A stretch of 64,000 nt of DNA from Sphingomonas sp. PR090111-T3T-6A (GTDB lineage: Bacteria > Pseudomonadota > Alphaproteobacteria > Sphingomonadales > Sphingomonadaceae). The number at the start of each line of letters is the position of its first letter. Positions within the stretch are counted from its first letter, which is position 1. The notes beneath the pieces were generated by a model. It worked only from the letters and a program-made list of their open reading frames with translations. It had not been told where the DNA came from and did not search any database. This document shows positions 1 to 9,485 of this stretch, piece by piece. The stretch covers positions 496,001-560,000 of the forward strand of contig NZ_AORL01000021.1 of assembly GCF_000383095.1 (NCBI RefSeq). The letters are read 5' to 3'. The translations under genes were made by a program, and so were the position numbers.

Positions 1-54
1 GCTGCCGGCAGCGACGATCAGCGCCACCGCGCTCTTCTGTGCTGTCGAAGTCAT
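1..54 (-). CDS. ispDF: IspDF, N-terminal 18 codons (partial)
   Basis: Only the first codons are inside the window. Reading leftwards from the ATG complementary to 52-54 gives M-T-S-T-A-Q-K-S-A-V-A-L-I-V-A-A-G-S. The ALIVAAGSG-type stretch is the CTP-binding start of IspD (MEP cytidylyltransferase). In many alphaproteobacteria the bifunctional IspDF enzyme of the MEP isoprenoid pathway is encoded beside dusB-ntrBC, which is the arrangement here, divergent from dusB. The fused IspF part cannot be seen, so the symbol rests on the N-terminus and on context. A simple IspD or another nucleotidyltransferase is possible. Confidence 0.6.
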   Translation of the reverse strand, partial: MTSTAQKSAVALIVAAGS

Positions 55-165
55 CGCGCCGCGACCTAGACCTTCCCGAGGCCCATGGGAAGGTCACACC
101 CCACGCTTGCCGCATCGCCGCAAAACGGGTAGAGGGACTGCCTCTTTTTCAGGCAGATTAGACCC

Positions 166-1173
166 ATGCGGAGCGAAGCGCTCGTGAAGCCGATTCAGGT
201 CGGCCCCCTGACCATCGACACGCCGGTGATCCTGGCGCCGATGACGGGTGTCAGCGATTTGCCGTTCCGCAAGATGGTCCGCCGCTACGGCTCGGGGCTG
301 AACGTCACCGAGATGATCGCCTCGCAGGCGGCGATCCGCGAGACGCGCCAGTCGCTCCAGAAGGCCGCGTGGGACCCGATCGAGGAGCCGGTCTCGATGC
401 AGCTTGTCGGCTGCTCGCCCAAGGAGATGGGCGAGGCCGCAAAACTCAACGAGGATCGCGGCGCCGCCATCATCGACATCAACATGGGCTGCCCGGTCCG
501 CAAGGTGGTGAATGGCGACGCGGGCTCGGCGCTGATGCGCGACCTCGATCTGGCCGCCTCGCTCGTCAAGGCGACCGTCGATGCCGTCTCGGTGCCGGTG
601 ACGCTCAAGATGCGGATGGGCTGGGATCATGACAGCCTCAACGCACCCGAACTGGCCCGCATCGCCGAGGATCTCGGCTGCAAGATGGTCACGGTCCACG
701 GCCGCACGCGCAACCAGATGTACAAGGGCACGGCGGACTGGGCGTTCATCCGCCGCGTGAAGGAAGCCGTGTCCATCCCGGTGATCGCGAACGGCGACAT
801 CTGCTCGGTCGACGATGCGGAAGAGGCGCTGAAGCAATCCGGTGCGGACGGCGTGATGATCGGCCGCGGCGCTTATGGTCGGCCCTGGCTGCTCGGCCAG
901 ACGATGCGCTTCCTGACCACCGGCGAGCGCAGGCCCGATCCGTCCGTGGACGAGCAATATGCGGTGATCGTCGAGCATTACGAGATGATGCTCAGTCACT
1001 ATGGCCGGGAAACGGGCGTCAACATGGCCCGCAAGCATCTCGGCTGGTACACCAAGGGGCTGCCCGGTTCGGCAGAGTTCCGGAACACCGTCAACCAGGT
1101 GCCCGATGCCGACCGCGTGCTGGCAATGCTCGAAGAGTTTTACCGGCCGTGGCTATCCCGGGCGGCCGCCTGA
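166..1173 (+). CDS. dusB: tRNA-dihydrouridine synthase DusB (NifR3)
   Basis: An FMN-dependent reductase that makes dihydrouridine in tRNA D-loops, in the cytoplasm. The 335-aa protein has the Dus TIM-barrel signatures: [15 protein letters not shown] near the N-terminus, [10 protein letters not shown] around residue 105 with the catalytic Cys, TVHGRTRNQ (FMN phosphate/substrate region), VIANGDI and [13 protein letters not shown]. Length is normal for DusB. ATG 166 is chosen, but a GTG at 184 preceded by GGAG is an alternative start. It is the first gene of the dusB-ntrBC unit, the old nifR3-ntrB-ntrC operon of alphaproteobacteria, and its 3' end overlaps ntrB by 25 bases, implying coupled translation. 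Confidence 0.95.
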   Translation: MRSEALVKPIQVGPLTIDTPVILAPMTGVSDLPFRKMVRRYGSGLNVTEMIASQAAIRETRQSLQKAAWDPIEEPVSMQLVGCSPKEMGEAAKLNEDRGAAIIDINMGCPVRKVVNGDAGSALMRDLDLAASLVKATVDAVSVPVTLKMRMGWDHDSLNAPELARIAEDLGCKMVTVHGRTRNQMYKGTADWAFIRRVKEAVSIPVIANGDICSVDDAEEALKQSGADGVMIGRGAYGRPWLLGQTMRFLTTGERRPDPSVDEQYAVIVEHYEMMLSHYGRETGVNMARKHLGWYTKGLPGSAEFRNTVNQVPDADRVLAMLEEFYRPWLSRAAA

Positions 1174-2276
1174 TCCGTCTCGGCCGCCGTGCGAGCGGCG
1201 AAACGGAGTTCCCCGGCGCGGCGGAATTGCTCGCGGCGGTTCCGGCGGCCCTGCTGGTGATCGACGGAGAGCGGGTAGTGCGCGACTGCAACGCCGCCAG
1301 CGAAGCCCTGCTCAATCTCGCGCGTTCGGCCGTGATCGGCCGCCCCATCGAGGAAATGACTGGACATCCGCTCACCAGCATGGCGGCGGATCAGCCTTTC
1401 GCCGCCTATGATCTCGACATGGTGCTGCCTGTTGGCCGCCATTATCGGGGAGACATGACGGTTGCGCCGTTGCCGGAGCGTGCGGGGTGGCGGATCGTTT
1501 CCATCCATGGCCGCGCAAGCCATGACATCTCGGCCCGGCGCGGCGACCGCGTGACGCGCACCTTGCCGGCCGCAGCCGCGGCATCGCTCCTGGCGCACGA
1601 GGTGAAGAACCCGCTGTCCGGCATCCGGGGCGCCGCCCAGCTCCTCGAAGCCGGAGCCAGCCCCGAGCAGACCGAACTGACCCAGCTCATCCGTCGCGAG
1701 GTCGATCGGATCGTCGGCCTGATCGATCGTATGGAAGGGTTGTCGGATACGCGTCCGCGCGTTTGCGAGCCGATCAATATCCATTCCGTGCTCAACCATG
1801 CCCGGACCGTCGCCTGCGCGGGGTTTGCCGCGGACAACATGGTCCGCGAGCTGTACGACCCCTCATTGCCGGACGTGCTCGGCAACCGGGACGGCCTGGT
1901 GCAGGTCGTGCTCAATCTTCTGAAGAATGCGGCCGAAGCGACGGAAGGCAACGGCGTCATCACGCTCACCACGGCCTATCGTCATGGCCTCTCGGTCGCG
2001 CCGCTCGGCGGCGGGCAGCGTCTCGCCCTGCCGATCGAGCTGTGTGTGATCGACGATGGCCCCGGCGCGCCGGAGGAGATGGTGCCGCATCTGTTCGACC
2101 CGTTCGTCACCTCGAAGGTTTCGGGAAGCGGCCTCGGCCTCGCCCTGGTCGACAAGCTGGTGAACGAGATGGGCGGCATCGTCGAATATGCGCGCGAGGG
2201 CACACCGGCGCGGACGGTGTTCCGCCTGTTGCTTCCGCGCGCACCAGTCGTATCGGGACGGGGATCGCCATCATGA
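1149..2276 (+). CDS. ntrB: Nitrogen regulation sensor kinase/phosphatase NtrB
   Basis: A cytosolic PII-controlled histidine kinase that phosphorylates or dephosphorylates NtrC. The 375-aa protein has an N-terminal PAS domain (about residues 20-130), an H-box [20 protein letters not shown] with the phospho-His near residue 152, an N-box [10 protein letters not shown], and G-boxes IDDGPGAP and GSGLGLAL. No membrane segment is seen, as expected for NtrB. The start is a GTG inside dusB. The stop overlaps the ntrC start (ATGA at 2273-2276), so kinase and regulator are translationally coupled. Confidence 0.95.
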   Translation: MAIPGGRLIRLGRRASGETEFPGAAELLAAVPAALLVIDGERVVRDCNAASEALLNLARSAVIGRPIEEMTGHPLTSMAADQPFAAYDLDMVLPVGRHYRGDMTVAPLPERAGWRIVSIHGRASHDISARRGDRVTRTLPAAAAASLLAHEVKNPLSGIRGAAQLLEAGASPEQTELTQLIRREVDRIVGLIDRMEGLSDTRPRVCEPINIHSVLNHARTVACAGFAADNMVRELYDPSLPDVLGNRDGLVQVVLNLLKNAAEATEGNGVITLTTAYRHGLSVAPLGGGQRLALPIELCVIDDGPGAPEEMVPHLFDPFVTSKVSGSGLGLALVDKLVNEMGGIVEYAREGTPARTVFRLLLPRAPVVSGRGSPS

Positions 2277-3730
2277 ACGCGATGTTGTCGGGCCGTATTC
2301 TGATCGTGGACGACGACGCTGCGATCCGCACCGTCGTGCGTGAGGCGCTGCGGCGAGGGGGGCATGTCGTCGAGACCGCCGGCTCCATCGCGGAGATGCG
2401 CCGCGCCATCGGGAGCTTCGCACCGGACGTGCTGGTCACGGACGTGATGCTGCCTGACGGCGACGGGCTGGACATGGTGCCTGACCTTGCCGCCCGCTAT
2501 CCGGATCTGCCGGTCATCGTGCTTTCGGCGCGCAACACGCTTGCGACGGCGGTGCGCGCGACGGAGCAGGGGGCCTTCGAATATCTGCCCAAGCCCTTCG
2601 ATCTCGACGAGCTGGGCCGTGCGGTGGTGGGAGCCCTTTCAGGCCGGGCCAACCGCGGAAACAGCGAAGACGGCGACGGACAGGCTCATGACCTCCCGCT
2701 GATCGGGCGATCGCCCGCCATGCAGCAGGTCTACCGGACGATCGCCCGCGTCGTCTCCAACGATCTCACCGTGCTGATCCTCGGGGAATCGGGAACCGGC
2801 AAGGAATTGGTGGCGCGGGCGATCCATGATCTCGGCCCGCGTTCGCGACATCCTTTCGTGCCCGTCAACATGGCGGCGATCCCTCGCGAATTGATCGAAA
2901 GCGAGCTGTTCGGGCATGAGCGTGGTGCCTTCACGGGCGCTGCCCAGCGGACGGCCGGTCGTTTCGAGCAGGCTGCGGGCGGAACGCTTTTCCTCGACGA
3001 GATCGGCGACATGCCGCTGGAAGCGCAGACGCGGCTTTTGCGCGTGCTCCAGGAGGGCGAGTTCACGACCGTCGGCGGCGCGCGTCATATCAAGGCCGAC
3101 GTGCGCGTGATCGCCGCGACTAATAAGGATATCGAGCGGCTGGTGGCCGAAGGCGGCTTTCGCGAGGACCTTTATTACCGGCTGAACGTGGTGCCGGTCC
3201 GTCTGCCGGCGCTTCGTCAGCGAATGGAGGATGTCGGCGAGCTTGCCCGCCATTTTCTCGACCGCGCCGCCGCCGACGGACTTCCGCGCAAGACGCTGGA
3301 CGATGCGGGTGTGGAGCGGCTGCTCCAGCACGGCTGGCCCGGCAATGTCCGCGAGCTGGAAAATCTCATGCGGCGTCTGGCCGCGCTGGTTCGTGAGGAG
3401 CGGATCGGTGCCGCCGCCATCGGGATGCAACTCGGCACGAGCATCGCGATCGAGGCCGGGCCGGCCATCGAGAACGACGGCGGACTGAGCGGCTCGGTGG
3501 AACTGCATCTGACCCGCTATTTCGCCAGCTTCGGCCGCGATCTGCCGCCAGACGGGCTCTACGAACGATTGCTCGCGGAGATCGAGCCGCCCTTGCTGCG
3601 AATCGCTCTGGCGGCATCCAAGGGCAACCAGATCCGCGCGGCGCGCCTGCTTGGGATCAACCGCAATACGCTGCGGAAGAAATTGACCGAACGCGGGATC
3701 GACCCATCGGCTTCGCGACGGAACGGCTGA
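2273..3730 (+). CDS. ntrC: Nitrogen regulation response regulator NtrC
   Basis: A sigma-54 enhancer-binding activator of nitrogen-assimilation genes. The 485-aa protein starts at ATG 2273 ([15 protein letters not shown]); the reading frame stays open upstream but has no signal there. Domains: receiver (about 1-125) with acidic pocket DDD and phospho-Asp in LVTDVMLPDGDG; AAA+ domain with Walker A GESGTGKE, the sigma-54 contact loop ERGAFTGAAQRT and Walker B GGTLFLDEIGDMP; C-terminal Fis-type HTH ending in AARLLGINRNTLRKKL. The intact GAFTGA loop contrasts with NtrX downstream. Confidence 0.96.
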   Translation: MNAMLSGRILIVDDDAAIRTVVREALRRGGHVVETAGSIAEMRRAIGSFAPDVLVTDVMLPDGDGLDMVPDLAARYPDLPVIVLSARNTLATAVRATEQGAFEYLPKPFDLDELGRAVVGALSGRANRGNSEDGDGQAHDLPLIGRSPAMQQVYRTIARVVSNDLTVLILGESGTGKELVARAIHDLGPRSRHPFVPVNMAAIPRELIESELFGHERGAFTGAAQRTAGRFEQAAGGTLFLDEIGDMPLEAQTRLLRVLQEGEFTTVGGARHIKADVRVIAATNKDIERLVAEGGFREDLYYRLNVVPVRLPALRQRMEDVGELARHFLDRAAADGLPRKTLDDAGVERLLQHGWPGNVRELENLMRRLAALVREERIGAAAIGMQLGTSIAIEAGPAIENDGGLSGSVELHLTRYFASFGRDLPPDGLYERLLAEIEPPLLRIALAASKGNQIRAARLLGINRNTLRKKLTERGIDPSASRRNG

Positions 3731-3807
3731 GCAATACGACGGATTGGTTGTAACATCCCCGTCGCAATCGTGTTGTGTCGGCAACGCCCTGTGGTAGAAC
3801 AGCCACG

Positions 3808-6083
3808 ATGGAGGCGGAAGCAACTCGTCCACGGGGAGGGCGTCAGGCCCAGCAGCCGCGATGGAGGCGGAGGCTGACGGTCGTCCAGCGCCGCGGCTCG
3901 CTCATGGCGCTGCTCGAGATCGCGACCATCGTGGCGTGGCTCGCCATCTTCGCCGCGAGCTGGTCCTTCGTCTCCCGGAGCAGCTCGCCGGAGCAATTGC
4001 TGACGCCGCCGGTCGTGGCTCTGCTGCTGGTCGCAAACCTTGTGCCGCTGATCGGGCTGCTGGTTCTGGCCGCCCGGCGGATTGCCCGCCGCCGCGTCGC
4101 GGGGACGGGCGGGGGCGGCTGCATGTCCGGCTCGTTGCGCTCTTCTCCGGGGTCGCGGCCGTGCCGACGCTGCTGGTGGTCGTCTTCGCCTCGTTGCTGT
4201 TCCAGTACAACGCGGCGTTCTGGTTCTCGAACAATGCGCGCACCGTGCTCGAAAATTCGGATCGGGTCGCACAGGCTTATGTCCGGGAAAAGCAATCGGC
4301 GCTCGAACGCGAGATGGAGCCGATGGCCGGCGACTTCCGCAACGCGCTGTCCCAGGTGACCTCGCTGGATGATCCCCGTATTCCGAGCTTTCTCGTCGAG
4401 CAATATACGCGACGCCATCTCTATGAGCTGATCCTCATCGGCGTCGGCACGGACGGCGTTCCGCACCTGCTGGCGCTCACCAACCCAACCAATCAATCCG
4501 CCAGCCAGCTCATTCCACTGAGCAAATATCCGAAGCTCAACCATGGCGAGGTAGACAGCAGCGTCGCGACGGACCGGATCGAGTCCCGCATCGCGGTGGA
4601 CCCCAAGGCCAAGCTCTATATCTATGCCTCGCAGCAGCTCGATCCGCTGGTGGTGGCGCAGGCGACGCGGGCGCGGTCGGCCGCCGGTGATTATAGCAGC
4701 CTGCTCGAACGCTCGCGGTCGCTCCAACTGCGATTCAATGCAGCCTTGCTGGTCGTGTCGCTGCTGATCGTGGCGGCCTCCATCTGGATCGCCTTCACGG
4801 TCGCAGACCGTCTGACGCGGCCGATTTCCGGGCTGGTCGGCGCCGCGCGGCGGATTACGCTGGGCGACCTCTCCGTCCGGGTCGCGCCCGCCGTCCGCCG
4901 GGACGAGATCGGCGCGCTCGCGACCGCCTTCAACCGCATGACCCGCCGGATCGAGGAGCAGACCAGTGCGCTGGTCTCCGCCAACCGGCAGGGCGAGGAG
5001 CGGCGGGCTTTCATCGAGGCGGTGCTCTCGGGCGTCAGCGCCGGCGTGGTGTCCGTGGACGGTGAGCGGCGCATCCGGCTGATCAACCAGTCGGCCGAGC
5101 AGCTGCTGCATACCGAGGGCGAGAGCCCGATCGATCGGCCGCTGCATGACGTCGCGCCCGAACTCGATCAGCTGATCGGGCAGGCGGAGCGAGAGTCCGT
5201 CGTCCAGCTCACCAGCGGGGGCGAAATCCGCACTCTTGCCGTGACGCGCGTCGATTCCGACGGCGGCCATGTGCTGACCTTCGACGACATCACCCAACAG
5301 TTGCTCGATCAGCGCCGCGCCGCCTGGTCGGACGTCGCACGACGGATCGCGCACGAGATCAAGAACCCGCTGACCCCGATCCAGCTCGCCGCCGAACGCC
5401 TCCAGCGTCGCTATGGCAAGGAAGTGACGAGCGATCCGGCTGTGTTCGAGCGCCTGACGCAGACCATCATCCGCCAGGTCGGCGATCTGCGACGGATGGT
5501 GGATGAATTTTCCTCCTTCGCGCGCGTGCCCAAGCCGGTTTTCCGCGCCGAGCCGCTGGTCGAGATCGCGCGGCAGGCATTGTTCCTGCACGAGGTCGCG
5601 CATCCCGCGATCCATTTCTCGCTCGATGCGCCGGAGCCGCCGCCGATCCTGGTGTGCGACCGTCGCCTGCTCGGCCAGGCCTTGACGAACATCGTCAAGA
5701 ACGCGGTCGAAGCCATTCAGGAAAAAGGCGAAGAAGGGGAAACCCCGACGGGCAGCGTGGCGATGAAGATCGGTGCGGAGGAGGGGCGGGTCGTCATCGA
5801 ACTCGCCGACACCGGCATCGGCTTGCCCGCGGAGCGCGAGCGCCTGACCGAACCCTATATGACGACGCGCTCGCGCGGCACGGGCCTCGGCCTCGCCATC
5901 GTCAAGAAGATCGTGGAAGAGCATTTCGGCACCATAGCCTTTGCCGACCGCCCAGGCGGCGGCACGGTGGTGCGGATCCAGCTCGACGCCGCGAAACTCG
6001 CGCCTCTCGTCGGCGCGTCCGAACACGATGCCTCCGGAGAGGAGGCTCGCCCCACCGAACTGACCCGCATGAAGGCCGGATGA
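3808..6083 (+). CDS. ntrY: Nitrogen/redox sensor kinase NtrY, split by a -1 frameshift
   Basis: A membrane histidine kinase, partner of NtrX. The N-terminus is in the frame of ATG 3808, with two membrane segments (about residues 37-56 and 69-90) ending in AARRIARRRVAGTGGG. Everything after about base 4113 is in the -1 frame: RLHVRLVALFSGV, two further membrane segments around a periplasmic loop, HAMP, PAS, H-box IAHEIKNPLTPIQLAAERL, N-box IVKNAVEA and G-box RGTGLGLAIV. One extra G in the GGGGG run at 4111-4115 would restore one 758-aa protein of normal length. The shifted frame also has an ATG at 3861, but its first 85 residues are Arg/Ala-rich and unlike NtrY, so a 740-aa product from there is probably an artefact. 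Sequencing error, mutation or programmed slippage cannot be told apart from sequence alone. The gene ends one base before ntrX. Confidence 0.85.
4111..4115 (+). other. G5 run where the ntrY reading frame shifts by -1
   Basis: Codons before the run (gtc gcg ggg acg ggc ggg) encode the basic linker after the second NtrY membrane helix. Codons after it in the -1 frame (cgg ctg cat gtc cgg ctc) encode R-L-H-V-R-L, the conserved start of the next NtrY segment. A run of six G instead of five gives an uninterrupted gene, so this is the exact point of the indel or slip. Confidence 0.8.
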
Positions 6084-6084
6084 C

Positions 6085-7470
6085 ATGGCATTGGACGTTT
6101 TGATCGTCGATGATGAGCAGGACATTCGCGAACTGGTCGCGGGCGTCCTCGAGGATGAGGGCTATGGTGCCCGGACCGCGGCGGACAGCGATGCGGCGCT
6201 GGCGGCGATCCGCGAACGCCGGCCCAGTCTCGTCCTCCTCGATGTGTGGTTGCAGGGATCGAAGCTCGATGGGCTCGATCTGCTGGACGAGATCAAGCGG
6301 CGGGATGCTTCGATCCCCGTGCTCGTCATCTCGGGGCACGGCAATCTGGACACGGCAGTTGCCGCCATTCGGCGCGGGGCTGCTGATTTCATCGAAAAGC
6401 CCTTCGAGGCGGAACGCCTGCTCCTCCTCGTCGCCCGTGCGACCGAAACGGAACGGCTGAAGCGCGAGAATGCCACGCTGCGCGCCCAGATCGGGCAGGA
6501 TGAGGAACTGAACGGGCAGTCCGCCGCGATCAACCACGTCCGCGCGACGCTCAAGCGCGTGGCGGCGACCGGCAGCCGCGTGCTCGTGACCGGCCCCGCC
6601 GGGGTCGGCAAGGAAGTGGCCGCCCGGCTGCTTCATACCTGGTCCAACCGCTCGCAGGCGCCGTTCGTGGTCGTGTCGGCCGCGCGAATGACGCCCGAGC
6701 GCATGGAAGAAGAGCTGTTCGGTACGGAAGAGGGGGGCGAACTCCATCGGCCCGGTCTTCTGGAGCAGGCGCATGGCGGTACGCTTTTCCTCGATGAGAT
6801 CGCGGATATGCCGCTCACCACGCAGGCGCGCATTCTCCGGGTGCTGACCGACCAGAGCTTCACCCGCGTCGGCGGGACGCAGATGGTGAAGGTGGATGTC
6901 CGGGTCGTCTCGGCAACCGCGCGTTCGCTTCAGGAGGAGATTTCCGCCGGGCGCTTCCGCGAGGATTTATATTATCGACTCAATGTGGTGCCCGTGAATC
7001 TTCCCGCGCTATCCGAGCGGAGGGAGGATATTCCGGCGCTTGTCCATCATTTCGCGGCCCGTTATGCGACGGAGCGGCGCGTGGCGACGCCGGAGATCGC
7101 CGCTGAGGCGCTGGCGGCGCTTCAGGCTTATGAATGGCCGGGCAATGTCCGCCAGCTCCGCAATGTCGTGGAGCGCACGATCATCATGGCGCCGGGCGAT
7201 CGGATCGGCCGGATCGACGCCGACATGCTTCCGCCGGAAGTGCTGTTCGATCAGGAGCGACTGGCGCCCGGCAACGCGGCCAAGGCGATCATGGGCACGC
7301 CGCTCCGCGAAGCCCGCGAAACATTCGAGCGCGAATATCTGCGCGTCCAGATCCGGCGCTTTTCGGGCAATATCTCGCGCACGGCGACGTTTATCGGGAT
7401 GGAGCGCTCGGCGCTCCACCGGAAGCTCAAGTCGCTCGGCCTCGTCGATCTGAAGGATGCGGAGGAATAG
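6085..7470 (+). CDS. ntrX: Response regulator NtrX
   Basis: Partner of NtrY, in alphaproteobacteria linked to nitrogen, redox and envelope control. The 461-aa protein has a receiver domain (DDEQD pocket, phospho-Asp in LVLLDVWLQG near residue 54, Lys in FIEKPF), an AAA+ domain with Walker A TGPAGVGKE and Walker B GGTLFLDEIADMP, and a C-terminal Fis-type HTH (TATFIGMERSALHRKL). The sigma-54 contact loop GAFTGA is missing: after EEELFGTEEGG the chain runs ELHRPGLLEQAHGG. It is therefore probably not a sigma-54 activator. It starts one base after the ntrY stop. Confidence 0.94.
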   Translation: MALDVLIVDDEQDIRELVAGVLEDEGYGARTAADSDAALAAIRERRPSLVLLDVWLQGSKLDGLDLLDEIKRRDASIPVLVISGHGNLDTAVAAIRRGAADFIEKPFEAERLLLLVARATETERLKRENATLRAQIGQDEELNGQSAAINHVRATLKRVAATGSRVLVTGPAGVGKEVAARLLHTWSNRSQAPFVVVSAARMTPERMEEELFGTEEGGELHRPGLLEQAHGGTLFLDEIADMPLTTQARILRVLTDQSFTRVGGTQMVKVDVRVVSATARSLQEEISAGRFREDLYYRLNVVPVNLPALSERREDIPALVHHFAARYATERRVATPEIAAEALAALQAYEWPGNVRQLRNVVERTIIMAPGDRIGRIDADMLPPEVLFDQERLAPGNAAKAIMGTPLREARETFEREYLRVQIRRFSGNISRTATFIGMERSALHRKLKSLGLVDLKDAEE

Positions 7471-7660
7471 GCCCCCGCATCCGTTTCGATATCCGGCCCG
7501 GCAAAAGATCGAGATGGCTCGTGCGATCGCCGCGGGCCATTGCCGCGGCGCGTCATCTCGCATACATTCCAGCCACTTCCGCAGCCGGCGGGAGGACGCA
7601 ACGCCAACGAACGGCGCGCACGCGGGCCACGCCCCGCCAATCTGACCGGAGACAGGTCAT

Positions 7661-8149
7661 ATGGCCGAAAAGCCCAACAATCTCCAGGACATGTTCCTCA
7701 ACGCCCTGCGCAAGTCCAAGACCCCGGTGACGATGTTTCTCGTCAAGGGCGTCAAGCTCCAGGGCATCATCACCTGGTTCGACAATTTCTCGGTGCTGCT
7801 CCGTCGCGACGGGCAGAGCCAGCTCATCTACAAGCACGCCATCTCGACGGTGATGCCGGCCCACCCGATCGACCTCGCACCGATCGAAAAGGCCTTCGCC
7901 GAGAGCAAGCGCGGCACGCTGTTGCAGGAAATCTTCCTCAACGCGGTCAAGCAGTCGGCCGAGCCGGTGACGATGTTCCTCGTGAACGGCGTCATGCTTC
8001 AGGGCGAAGTGGCGGCCTATGATCTCTTCTGCCTGCTGCTTCGCCGCGATGGGCAGAGCCAGCTCGTTTACAAGCATGCGATTTCGACGGTTCAGCCGCT
8101 TCACCCGGTCAATCTCGCCGATGTCGATGGTGAGGCGGACGCAGATTGA
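7661..8149 (+). CDS. hfq: Tandem two-domain RNA chaperone Hfq
   Basis: An Sm-like RNA chaperone for sRNA-mRNA pairing. The 162-aa protein holds two complete Hfq domains instead of one of about 75-100 aa: residues about 1-75 and 83-155. Both have the Sm2 motif YKHAIST. Domain 1 keeps KGVKLQG and a basic NALRKSK rim. Domain 2 has NGVMLQG (Met where Lys31 lies in E. coli Hfq) and an uncharged NAVKQSAE rim. If a six-domain ring is kept, three chains would form a pseudo-hexamer with alternating faces (inference). The start has a good GGAGA Shine-Dalgarno. A 190-base gap after ntrX suggests its own promoter. The stop overlaps hflX. Confidence 0.95.
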   Translation: MAEKPNNLQDMFLNALRKSKTPVTMFLVKGVKLQGIITWFDNFSVLLRRDGQSQLIYKHAISTVMPAHPIDLAPIEKAFAESKRGTLLQEIFLNAVKQSAEPVTMFLVNGVMLQGEVAAYDLFCLLLRRDGQSQLVYKHAISTVQPLHPVNLADVDGEADAD

Positions 8150-9441
8150 GTGGATTCGGTCGGGAAGATAAGGACGGCATCGTCCGCGGGGCGCGGGCGA
8201 TCGTCGCCCTCCCGGAAATTGGACCTCACAACCGCTCCGCCGAAGCGCGTCTGGAGGAGGCTGCTGGCCTCGCCGGCGCGATCGGTCTGGATGTGGTCGA
8301 ACGCATGGCCTTCCGGCTGCGCTCGCCGAAGGCGGCGACGCTGCTTGGGTCCGGTCAGGTCGAGGCGCTGGCCGACGCCGTGCGGATGGCTGAAGCTGAG
8401 CTGGTCGTGGTTGATGCGGCGGTGACGCCGATCCAGCAGCGCAATCTGGAAAAGGCGGTCGAGGCCAAGGTGATCGACCGCACCGGCCTGATCCTGGAGA
8501 TTTTCGGCGAGCGCGCCGCGACGGCCGAGGGTCGCTTGCAGGTCGAACTCGCCCATCTCGATTATCAGGCGGGCCGGCTGGTGCGGAGCTGGACCCACCT
8601 TGAGCGTCAGCGTGGCGGTTTCGGCTTCCTCGGCGGTCCCGGCGAAACGCAGATCGAAGCTGACCGTCGCATGATCCGCGATCGGATGGCCAAGCTCCGG
8701 CGCGAGCTGGAGCAGGTCAGCCGCACGCGCGGACTGCACCGCGATCGACGTCGGCGCGCGCCGTGGCCGGTGGTGGCTCTGGTGGGTTATACCAACGCCG
8801 GAAAGTCGACGCTTTTCAATCGGATGACTGGCGCAGAGGTAATGGCGAAGGATCTCCTTTTCGCCACCCTCGATCCGACGATGCGGAACATCCGCCTGCC
8901 GGGTATCGACAAGGCGATCCTCTCCGATACGGTGGGCTTCGTCTCGGATCTTCCGACGCAGCTCGTCGCCGCCTTCCGCGCCACGCTGGAGGAGGTGACG
9001 ACCGCCGACATCATCGTCCACGTCCGCGACATGTCGCATCCTGACAGCGATGCACAGGCCGAGGATGTTGTGCGCGTGCTTTCCGAGATCGGCGCGACCG
9101 GCGGGGAAGGGGCTCCGATGATCGAAGCCTGGAACAAGGTCGACGCGCTCGACGCCGAAGCCGCTGCCACCTTGCGCGCAGAAGCCTCCCGTCGGGACGA
9201 TGCCATAGTGCTCTCCGCGCTGACCGGGGAGGGCGTCGACGATCTGCGGCGGGCTCTGTCCGAACGGTTGAGCCAGGGAGCGCGCGTCCGCACGGTACGG
9301 CTGCCGGCGAGCGACGGCGCGGCCATCGCATGGCTTCACCAGAATGGCGAGGTTCTGCGCAGCGAAAGCAGCGGAGAAGCGATCCGTCTCGATGTCCGGA
9401 TCAGCGACGTGGACTGGGCCCGCTTCGAGGCCCGCGAGTAA
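8146..9441 (+). CDS. hflX: Ribosome-associated GTPase HflX
   Basis: A GTPase that splits or rescues stalled 70S ribosomes. The 431-aa protein has an N-terminal HflX domain including [20 protein letters not shown], then a G domain with G1 [13 protein letters not shown]3 [10 protein letters not shown] and G4 NKVD. The likely start is TTG at 8146, overlapping the hfq stop (TTGA), so expression depends on translation of hfq. The hfq-hflX pair is conserved in proteobacteria. It is followed by a hairpin before the convergent gmk. Confidence 0.95.
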   Translation: MSGFGREDKDGIVRGARAIVALPEIGPHNRSAEARLEEAAGLAGAIGLDVVERMAFRLRSPKAATLLGSGQVEALADAVRMAEAELVVVDAAVTPIQQRNLEKAVEAKVIDRTGLILEIFGERAATAEGRLQVELAHLDYQAGRLVRSWTHLERQRGGFGFLGGPGETQIEADRRMIRDRMAKLRRELEQVSRTRGLHRDRRRRAPWPVVALVGYTNAGKSTLFNRMTGAEVMAKDLLFATLDPTMRNIRLPGIDKAILSDTVGFVSDLPTQLVAAFRATLEEVTTADIIVHVRDMSHPDSDAQAEDVVRVLSEIGATGGEGAPMIEAWNKVDALDAEAAATLRAEASRRDDAIVLSALTGEGVDDLRRALSERLSQGARVRTVRLPASDGAAIAWLHQNGEVLRSESSGEAIRLDVRISDVDWARFEARE

Positions 9442-9452
9442 GCCAGGAGGCG

Positions 9453-9478
9453 CCCCTTTCCCGATCGTGGGAGAGGGG
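9453..9478. terminator. Hairpin between convergent hflX and gmk
   Basis: A 10-bp stem (cccctttccc / gggagagggg, with one G-T wobble) and a 6-base loop (gatcgt) lie between the two convergent stop codons. No long T run follows on either strand, so efficiency is uncertain, but position and symmetry suit a bidirectional terminator. Confidence 0.5.
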
Positions 9479-9485
9479 GCCGTCC

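Noticed and set aside
3843-6125. 760-aa minus-strand open frame opposite ntrY
   Set aside because: A mirror frame caused by high GC at third positions. It has no domain, and the plus strand encodes an unmistakable kinase.
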